The notes below the pieces were generated by a model. The model saw only the letters and a program-made list of their open reading frames with translations. It was not told where the DNA came from and ran no database searches. 5,561 nucleotides of DNA, taken from the NCBI GenBank assembly GCA_023145485.1, contig JAGLDT010000004.1, positions 1 to 5,561 of the forward strand, in the 5' to 3' direction. A program made the position numbers and the translations under genes. This DNA is from Cocleimonas sp. Lineage in GTDB: Bacteria > Pseudomonadota > Gammaproteobacteria > Thiotrichales > Thiotrichaceae. Positions 1 to 4,396 of the stretch are shown here, piece by piece (position 1 is the first letter of the stretch; every line of letters starts with the position of its first letter).

Positions 1-547
1 AGATACCGCCACCTAAACGAGCAAAGATAGAAATTAGCGAGCCACCAAAGGCTAGTCCGACTAAGGGAGCTAGATTTAACTTTTCACCATCGGCGGTGTA
101 AAAACCAATCACCCAAAGGTAAGCTGCAACGCCAAATAAACCCAGACCCACCACCAACATACCAGTAATCGCTCCGCCTTTAAAGGCAACTTGCATCGCG
201 GGATCTAAACCTTCTCTAGCAGCTTCTGCTGTGCGGGTATTGGCACGTACTGATACGTACATGCCGATAAATCCTGCAAGGCCAGAAAAAACAGCACCAA
301 GAAGAAAACCAAAAGCGGTTAGGGTATCGAGAAAGATCCATAACGCAACAAATAAAACTAGACCAACGACGGCTATTGCACCATATTGACGCTTGAAATA
401 GGCATCAGCACCTTCCTGAATCGCTGATGCAATTTCTGCCATTTTGTCATTACCACTAGGGCGACTCAGCACCCATTTTATGGTATAAATGCTATACCCT
501 AACGCTGCAAATGAGCAGAGTATAGCGATGATAATTCCTGTAGTCAT
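1..547 (-). CDS. hppA: Membrane-bound ion-translocating inorganic pyrophosphatase, N-terminal part (runs off left edge)
   Basis: This inner-membrane enzyme hydrolyses pyrophosphate and couples the reaction to pumping H+ (or Na+) out of the cytoplasm. The minus-strand frame is open from ATG 547 to the window edge, giving 182 residues of a protein that normally has about 670-770. Visible family hallmarks are an N-terminal membrane helix (about 4-23), EGADAYFKRQY at 45-55, a second helix (about 57-73), a glycine-rich helix running into GMYVSVRANTRTAEAA (95-110), another helix (about 125-149), and LVGLAFGGSLISIFARLGGGI at 162-182. That last segment directly precedes the catalytic pyrophosphate-binding motifs, which lie outside the window. 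The start is well supported: GGAGGT (560-555) sits 7 nt upstream. The residues that separate K+-dependent from K+-independent and H+ from Na+ types are not in view, so the pumped ion is undetermined. The gene is divergent from dbpA. Confidence 0.95.
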   Translation of the reverse strand, partial: MTTGIIIAILCSFAALGYSIYTIKWVLSRPSGNDKMAEIASAIQEGADAYFKRQYGAIAVVGLVLFVALWIFLDTLTAFGFLLGAVFSGLAGFIGMYVSVRANTRTAEAAREGLDPAMQVAFKGGAITGMLVVGLGLFGVAAYLWVIGFYTADGEKLNLAPLVGLAFGGSLISIFARLGGGI

Positions 548-554
548 AAATAAA

Positions 555-560
555 ACCTCC
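555..560 (-). promoter_or_regulatory. Shine-Dalgarno site of hppA
   Basis: The minus strand reads GGAGGT, within a longer CTTAGGAGGT match (564-555), 7 nt before the ATG at 547. It is the strongest ribosome binding site in the window and fixes the hppA start. It also suggests high translation of the pyrophosphatase. Confidence 0.85.
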
Positions 561-610
561 TAAGTCGATCATAAAAAAAGTTAGCCTATCATTAATAGTC
601 CAAGCAATTC

Positions 611-619
611 AAAGTAGCA
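611..619 (-). promoter_or_regulatory. Candidate extended -10 of an FNR-dependent hppA promoter
   Basis: The minus strand reads TGC followed by TACTTT, an extended -10 (TGn) with a poor hexamer. It lies about 30 nt downstream of the centre of the FNR-like box at 640-653. A start site near 604-605 would put that box at about -41.5, the standard position for class II FNR activation, where a weak -35 and -10 are expected. The leader would be about 58 nt. The motif alone is weak; the spacing is what supports it. Confidence 0.4.
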
Positions 620-639
620 AGATAATTGCTATAATGACG

Positions 640-653
640 TTGATTAATATCAA
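640..653. promoter_or_regulatory. FNR/ANR-type operator, perfect TTGAT-N4-ATCAA
   Basis: The sequence TTGAT-TAAT-ATCAA matches every fixed position of the FNR/ANR consensus, and the flanking G639 and C654 extend the palindrome by one pair. FNR-family proteins are oxygen-sensing regulators that activate or repress genes when oxygen is low. The box is between divergent hppA and dbpA. Its spacing favours activation of hppA, about 93 bp upstream of its start codon. A role at dbpA is possible but its candidate promoter lies downstream of the box. Some other CRP/FNR-family regulators, such as Dnr-type proteins, use similar sites, so the exact regulator is inferred. Confidence 0.6.
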
Positions 654-716
654 CAATGCAAAAACTATCAGCATAATTATCACACATTAATGGGTTGCAT
701 AGAATACCAGTAATCC

Positions 717-745
717 ATTGTATTGATACATTATATCAATACAAT
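717..745. promoter_or_regulatory. Perfect 12-bp inverted repeat, probable operator between hppA and dbpA
   Basis: The arms ATTGTATTGATA (717-728) and TATCAATACAAT (734-745) are exact reverse complements, separated by CATTA. No T-tract follows on either strand and it lies upstream of both genes, so a terminator is unlikely. The left arm contains TTGATA, the candidate -35 of the dbpA promoter, and the spacer and right arm contain a perfect minus-strand TGA-TATAAT extended -10 (738-730). A dimeric regulator bound here could control both directions. The half-site resembles the FNR half-site TTGAT, but the 7-nt gap between TTGAT and ATCAA does not fit FNR. The regulator is unknown. Confidence 0.5.
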
Positions 746-752
746 CAATAAT
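723..752 (+). promoter_or_regulatory. Candidate sigma70-type promoter of dbpA
   Basis: TTGATA (723-728, five of six matches to TTGACA) and AATAAT (747-752, five of six matches to TATAAT) are separated by 18 bp. The predicted transcript would begin near 759, giving a leader of about 80 nt to GTG 840. The -35 is embedded in the inverted repeat at 717-745, suggesting regulated access. The region is very AT-rich, so chance matches are likely. Confidence 0.35.
730..738 (-). promoter_or_regulatory. Candidate extended -10 for a distal hppA promoter
   Basis: The minus strand reads TGA followed by TATAAT, a perfect -10 with the TGn extension, inside the inverted repeat at 717-745. There is no convincing -35, but an extended -10 can work without one. 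Transcripts would start near 723 and carry a leader of about 175 nt through the FNR-like box. Confidence 0.3.
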
Positions 753-826
753 CTAGTTAATGACTACGCTTAGATAAAACATTTATTAGTAATACTAATG
801 AAACAAAATAATAAACTCTCTATATC

Positions 827-831
827 AAGGA
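827..831 (+). promoter_or_regulatory. Shine-Dalgarno site that selects GTG 840 for dbpA
   Basis: AAGGA lies 8 nt upstream of GTG 840, an ideal distance. The upstream ATG at 798 is preceded only by A/T sequence with no purine-rich ribosome binding site. This supports the shorter dbpA product. Confidence 0.65.
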
Positions 832-839
832 TATTCACT

Positions 840-2270
840 GTGAACCAACCTTCTTTTTCTTCCTTAAAATTGCAACAAAATTTAATTAATAATTTATCTA
901 CCTTAAATTACAAAAATATGACCCCGATTCAGGCACAAAGCTTGCCTGATATATTAAATGGCAAAGATATTATTGGTCAGGCAAAAACAGGTTCAGGAAA
1001 AACAGCAGCTTTCGGTTTAGGTATTTTGCAACAGTTGGATGTCAAACGCTTTCGCATCCAGTCATTAGTACTTTGCCCTACTCGTGAACTAGCAGATCAG
1101 GTGGCACAAGATATTCGTAAGTTAGGACGCTCTATTCACAATATCAAAGTATTAACCCTTTGTGGCGGTATGCCATTTGGCCCACAAAAAGGTTCTTTAG
1201 AACATGGTGCTCATATTATTGTCGGGACACCTGGTCGTATTGAAGATCATTTAAATAGACGCACATTAATGCTCAATGATGTCAATTTATTGGTATTGGA
1301 TGAGGCTGATCGAATGTTAGAGATGGGATTTCAGGATTCACTTGATAAGATTATTAATAAAATACCTAAACCCCACCAGACATTATTATTTAGCGCTACT
1401 TTCCCTAAGCAAATACAAAAAATAAGCAATCGTATTATGCAACAACCCATTATGGTTAAAATTAAGGGAACCCATGATAACAACACAATTGAGCAGCATT
1501 TTTATAAAATTCAATCTGAAAATGAACGCCTAACAGCATTACGTTTACTATTACTACACTTCAAGCCACAATCTGCGGTTGTATTTTGCAATACCAAAAT
1601 CGCCACCCGAGAGGTCGCAGATAGTTTAGCTGATTATAATTTTAGTGTACTTGCTCTGAATGGGGATTTAGAACAACGTGATCGTGAAAAAACCTTAGCT
1701 CAATTTGCCAATAAAAGCATTGTTGTATTAGCAGCTACCGATGTGGCTGCCCGTGGGCTTGATATTGATGCGATTGAGATGGTGGTTAATTTTGATATTG
1801 CCCATGATCCTGAAATCCACCTACACCGCATAGGGCGCACAGGACGGGCGGGAAAGACTGGTATTGCTTGCTCGTTATACAATGATAAAGAAGCACATAA
1901 ACTAGCATTGCTTGAGGGAGATATTGATCCTATAGTGGAAACAGAGTTCTTGCCATCGATGAGCTTGCTTGATGAGTCTCCTGTTCAAGCAACGATGATA
2001 ACGTTATTGATTGATGGGGGGAAAAAACAAAAACTACGCCCAGGGGATATTTTAGGTGCATTAACCAATAAAAATGGCATCGCGGGAAAACAAGTCGGAA
2101 AAATTCAAATTTTGGATAGCTGGTCTTATGTTGCAGTCAATCAAAATGTGGTTAAAGTGGCTCTCAACACATTGAATCAAGGTAAGCTGAAAGGACGCTC
2201 ATTTCGAGCAAGACCAGTACACAACAAAGCAAATACGAAGCCTCTCTATGATAACTCGCATTTACGCTAA
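840..2270 (+). CDS. dbpA: ATP-dependent RNA helicase DbpA
   Basis: DbpA is a cytoplasmic DEAD-box helicase for late assembly of the 50S ribosomal subunit; family members recognise hairpin 92 of 23S rRNA. From GTG 840 the protein has 476 residues, against about 457 in E. coli. Motifs in order: Q motif glutamine 31, Walker A AKTGSGKT 48-55, PTREL 80-84, GG 109-110, TPGR 130-133, DEAD 154-157, SAT 185-187, GDLEQRDR 275-282, ATDVAARGLD 299-308 and HRIGRTGR 329-336. All catalytic motifs are intact. The DbpA-specific RNA-binding domain follows, with IDGGKKQKLRPGDILGAL at 391-408; this separates it from RhlE or SrmB. ATG 798 in the same frame would add 14 residues, but it lacks a ribosome binding site, and GTG 840 places FSSL at the N-terminus as in E. 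coli DbpA (FSTL). A roughly 20-residue tail follows the usual end. Confidence 0.95.
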   Translation: MNQPSFSSLKLQQNLINNLSTLNYKNMTPIQAQSLPDILNGKDIIGQAKTGSGKTAAFGLGILQQLDVKRFRIQSLVLCPTRELADQVAQDIRKLGRSIHNIKVLTLCGGMPFGPQKGSLEHGAHIIVGTPGRIEDHLNRRTLMLNDVNLLVLDEADRMLEMGFQDSLDKIINKIPKPHQTLLFSATFPKQIQKISNRIMQQPIMVKIKGTHDNNTIEQHFYKIQSENERLTALRLLLLHFKPQSAVVFCNTKIATREVADSLADYNFSVLALNGDLEQRDREKTLAQFANKSIVVLAATDVAARGLDIDAIEMVVNFDIAHDPEIHLHRIGRTGRAGKTGIACSLYNDKEAHKLALLEGDIDPIVETEFLPSMSLLDESPVQATMITLLIDGGKKQKLRPGDILGALTNKNGIAGKQVGKIQILDSWSYVAVNQNVVKVALNTLNQGKLKGRSFRARPVHNKANTKPLYDNSHLR

Positions 2271-2283
2271 TACTCAATCAACC

Positions 2284-2313
2284 TTGCTAAGGAGCGTGCA
2301 CGTTCCCTAGCAA
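2284..2313 (+). terminator. Stem-loop after dbpA (terminator-like, no T-tract)
   Basis: A 15-bp hairpin starts 14 nt after the dbpA stop, with arms TTGCTAAGGAGCGTG and CACGTTCCCTAGCAA. It has one A-C mismatch and one G-T wobble, and is GC-richer than its surroundings. The sequence after it is A-rich (AGTAATC then seven A) and there is no T-run on either strand, so classical intrinsic termination is not shown. It may instead protect the dbpA mRNA 3' end or limit read-through into the PqiA-family gene 31 nt downstream. Confidence 0.5.
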
Positions 2314-2343
2314 AGTAATCAAAAAAACGTTCAATAAAAACTA

Positions 2344-2880
2344 ATGAGCCCTGCAATGAAATCACTCATTCGATACTTTCCAAAACAAGCAATTCTTATT
2401 AATTTATTACTGCTAGTCACACTGGTTATCTTAGTGATAGGGGTAACTTCGCCATTGCTTACGTTAATAAAATTTAGCTTTATAGAAAATACGGTTTCAT
2501 TGCTCTCTACTGTTAAACAATTTTATGCTGATCAGGAGTGGTTTTTATTTATTGTTGTTACCGTTTTTAGCCTCTGTATTCCTGCCATTAAAATAGCTAA
2601 TTTACTGCTTGTCTTAAATGTTGACTACTCTCGCGGTTCCCTACTTGATAAGTCCTTGCAAATCATTGAAACATTAGGCAAGTGGTCGATGTTGGATGTC
2701 TTTGTTGTGGCTTTATTGCTTGTTTCAGTAAAACTTGGAGCGCTGGCAAAAATTGAGGTTCATTTTGGTCTATATGCCTTTGCTGTTGGGGTATTGCTCA
2801 CTATGGGGCTTAGCTACTGGATTCATCGACTCTCTATCCAACGTCTGAAATTGTTAAATATAAGCTCAAATAGTAGCTGA
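2344..2880 (+). CDS. Single-domain PqiA/LetA-family inner-membrane protein
   Basis: This 178-residue hydrophobic protein matches the paraquat-inducible protein A family, whose larger members (PqiA, LetA) work with MCE-domain proteins in lipid transport between the membranes. Four membrane segments are visible at about 16-40, 67-91, 115-135 and 141-160. The family signatures are LTLIKFSFIENTVSLLS (39-55), IPAIKIANLLL (79-89), LGKWSMLDVFVVALLLVSVKLGALA (111-135) and VHFGLYAF (139-146). Full PqiA or LetA has two such domains and zinc-binding CxxC pairs; this protein has one domain and only Cys78, so it is the short form. No MCE partner is next to it. Neither ATG 2344 nor the in-frame ATG 2356 has a clear ribosome binding site, so the start is uncertain by four codons. 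It lies 73 bp after dbpA with a hairpin between, and may depend partly on read-through. The lipid-transport role is inferred from larger relatives. Confidence 0.85.
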   Translation: MSPAMKSLIRYFPKQAILINLLLLVTLVILVIGVTSPLLTLIKFSFIENTVSLLSTVKQFYADQEWFLFIVVTVFSLCIPAIKIANLLLVLNVDYSRGSLLDKSLQIIETLGKWSMLDVFVVALLLVSVKLGALAKIEVHFGLYAFAVGVLLTMGLSYWIHRLSIQRLKLLNISSNSS

Positions 2881-2935
2881 GAAAACATACAAAATATTTA
2901 TAATTTCATATAGTTGCTGTAGATTATTTAAAATA

Positions 2936-2944
2936 TGTTATAAA
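2936..2944 (+). promoter_or_regulatory. Candidate extended -10 promoter for the OmpA-domain gene
   Basis: TGT followed by TATAAA (2939-2944) forms an extended -10. A weak -35 candidate, TTGCTG (2914-2919), is 19 bp upstream, longer than ideal. Transcription would start near 2951, giving a leader of about 137 nt before ATG 3088, containing two small inverted repeats. The AT-rich context reduces confidence. Confidence 0.4.
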
Positions 2945-2946
2945 AT

Positions 2947-2987
2947 GGTTCGTTTGAACCTAATTCCTTAAATATAGCAAGGAATTA
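2947..2987 (+). repeat. Two adjacent small inverted repeats in the leader of the OmpA-domain gene
   Basis: The first is GGTTC-GTTT-GAACC (2947-2960). It is followed immediately by TAATTCC (2961-2967) and GGAATTA (2981-2987) around a 13-nt loop. Neither has a T-tract. They could be weak 3' structure of the PqiA-family transcript or 5' leader structure of the next gene. Neither covers the ribosome binding site at 3072-3078. Confidence 0.35.
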
Positions 2988-3071
2988 ACTTAACTTTTCC
3001 TCAAATTAAGAAACTTTAAAATATCCCTAATCTGTGAAAACAATGCAGACTAAGGAATATGTGTCACTATC

Positions 3072-3078
3072 AAAGGAG
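3072..3078 (+). promoter_or_regulatory. Shine-Dalgarno site that selects ATG 3088
   Basis: AAAGGAG lies 9 nt upstream of ATG 3088. The upstream in-frame candidates GTG 3034 and ATG 3043 have no purine-rich site at the correct distance. Starting at 3088 also yields a clean MKKR plus hydrophobic N-terminus. Confidence 0.75.
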
Positions 3079-3087
3079 CCATTGCTC

Positions 3088-4353
3088 ATGAAAAAACGTG
3101 TACTAACACTACTCATTCTAACCACTATCTGGAGTCTCGGTAGCTGGTGGTATTATACTTGCAAAATCAAAGGATTCTGTGACACATCTAATAAAATATT
3201 AAGTAACAATGTTAGCACACCTGCTTCAAGTGCAATAGTAGGTTCGGAAACTGGTGCCAAACACGTAGTTGATAGTGATGGTGATGGACTTACCGATGAA
3301 GAGGAAATTACTTTATCAACTGATCCAAACAAAATTGATACTGATGGCGATGGACTCCCTGATAATGAAGAGGTGGGTAGTGAACCAAATGCAGCTATTG
3401 ATACCGATGCCGACGGTAAAATTAATGCCCTTGATGATGATGATGATAATGATAGCCTGTTAACTCTTCTTGAGACTAAGATTAAAACGAACCCACTAGA
3501 AAAAGATAGTGATGGAGATGGCATTGATGATGCAACAGAGGTTGGAAGTAACACAGACACTCCCATTGATACCGATGGGGACACACTAATTGATGCGATT
3601 GATACTGATGATGATAATGATGGTTTAGCAACAATCGATGAAATGGCGATTGGAACGAATCATCTAAAGGCAGATACTGATGGTGATGGTATCAACGATG
3701 CTGAAGAAGTGGGTGAGGCAACAAGCAAACCTAAAGATGCCGATGAGGACGGTATTATTGATGTACTTGATAATAATAATAGCCCCAAAGCTGAGGTTGT
3801 AGAGGAAGAAAATAAGCAGGACAATCCAGAACAAGTCAAGGATGGAACGGCGACTGAAGAGCAGGCAACTACTGATAAAAGTACTTCAGAGGAAAAGCCC
3901 AAAGAAGAGCAACCAAGGGCAGAGCCCACGACCCAAGATAAAGCCATTTCAGATGAGGTCACAATAGAGCCTTTAAACGGCGCATCAGATGACGCTATTC
4001 ACGGCAGTCTACTTTACTTTCCTTTTAATTCTGCAGCACCAAAATTATCAAAATCAGCCTCAGCCTACTTTACAACAATTGCTGCTTGGTTAAAGGAGTC
4101 TCCTGATAATAAGGTTGTTTTAACTGGGCATACTGACAGCATAGGAGCTAATGCAACAAATCATAAACTAGGCTTACAACGTGCCTCAATTATTAAAAAA
4201 ATGCTGATCAAATTAGGGGCTCCTAAAGCTCAAGTCACAGCAAATTCCAAAGGAGAAGAGCAGCCTCTAAAAAGTAATAAAACTAAAATAGGCAGAAAGA
4301 AGAATCGTCGAGTAGAGCTAACTCCTGTTGGTAAAGGTGCTGTTTCAAAATAA
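3088..4353 (+). CDS. Inner-membrane-anchored OmpA-domain protein with thrombospondin type 3-like acidic repeats
   Basis: From ATG 3088 the product has 421 residues. MKKR then a hydrophobic stretch (5-23) forms a signal anchor, followed by C25 and C31 in CKIKGFC. Residues 62-228 hold DxDxDG-type acidic repeats resembling thrombospondin type 3 calcium-binding repeats (62-73, 84-95, 105-122, 140-151, 161-178, 196-207, 217-228). A Glu/Lys/Pro/Thr-rich disordered linker follows (about 234-300). The C-terminus (about 304-414) is an OmpA-like peptidoglycan-binding domain: LLYFPFNSAAPKL (308-320), TGHTDSIGA (346-354), LQRA (363-366) and NRRVEL (406-411). Asp350 and Arg365 fit the diaminopimelate-binding pair. 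There is no lipobox at C25 and no beta-barrel, so an inner-membrane anchor with a periplasmic body is inferred. GTG 3034 in the same frame would add 18 residues but lacks a ribosome binding site. The gene is followed after 43 bp by the helix-hairpin-helix gene, likely in one transcription unit. The biological role is unknown; calcium binding is inferred from motif. Confidence 0.88.
   Translation: MKKRVLTLLILTTIWSLGSWWYYTCKIKGFCDTSNKILSNNVSTPASSAIVGSETGAKHVVDSDGDGLTDEEEITLSTDPNKIDTDGDGLPDNEEVGSEPNAAIDTDADGKINALDDDDDNDSLLTLLETKIKTNPLEKDSDGDGIDDATEVGSNTDTPIDTDGDTLIDAIDTDDDNDGLATIDEMAIGTNHLKADTDGDGINDAEEVGEATSKPKDADEDGIIDVLDNNNSPKAEVVEEENKQDNPEQVKDGTATEEQATTDKSTSEEKPKEEQPRAEPTTQDKAISDEVTIEPLNGASDDAIHGSLLYFPFNSAAPKLSKSASAYFTTIAAWLKESPDNKVVLTGHTDSIGANATNHKLGLQRASIIKKMLIKLGAPKAQVTANSKGEEQPLKSNKTKIGRKKNRRVELTPVGKGAVSK
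3337..3783 (+). repeat. 168-bp (56-residue) tandem super-repeat encoding acidic calcium-binding-type motifs
   Basis: Units at 3337-3504 and 3505-3672, and a partial third at 3673-3783, encode residues 84-139, 140-195 and 196-232. Both full units are exactly 56 residues and share the order DxDGDGxxDxxEVGS, then about 6 residues, IDTDxDxxIxAxDxDDDND, an acidic linker, and a TNxLxx end. The segment just upstream (3271-3336, residues 62-83) resembles the second part of a unit, so about three copies are present. Copies have diverged at many positions, indicating old duplication. A pure GAT run of five codons lies at 3433-3447. Confidence 0.75.
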
Positions 4354-4367
4354 TCATTTTTGATTAT
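4350..4367 (+). repeat. Small perfect inverted repeat over the stop codon of the OmpA-domain gene
   Basis: ATAATCA-TTTT-TGATTAT has 7-bp perfect arms and a TTTT loop, and includes the TAA stop (4351-4353). It is all A/T except one pair, has no T-tract after it and would be a weak structure. It is more likely to tune the junction of a two-gene transcript than to end it. Confidence 0.3.
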
Positions 4368-4396
4368 GAACAAAATATAAGTTTAAGGATATAACG

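Noticed and set aside
608..635. Plus-strand promoter TTCAAA-16-TATAAT for dbpA
   Set aside because: The -35 matches only four of six positions and the start would be about 200 nt before GTG 840, upstream of the palindrome; the promoter at 723-752 is better placed.
1700..1882. Minus-strand 60-codon frame within dbpA
   Set aside because: It lies opposite the conserved helicase motifs V and VI and has no supporting start signal.
3059..3091. Ten-codon frame MCHYQRSHCS whose TGA overlaps ATG 3088 (ATGA), suggesting a coupled leader peptide
   Set aside because: Its only AAGGA (3052-3056) is 2 nt from the ATG, too close for efficient initiation, and the downstream gene has its own good ribosome binding site.
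3271..3783. CRISPR-like or DNA-level repeat array
   Set aside because: The repeat is in frame, coding and diverged at the DNA level; there are no conserved direct repeats with unique spacers.
3153..3962. Long minus-strand open frames across the OmpA-domain gene
   Set aside because: They are Ser/Pro/Leu-rich mirrors of the acidic GAT-type codons on the plus strand, with no ribosome binding site or recognisable domain.
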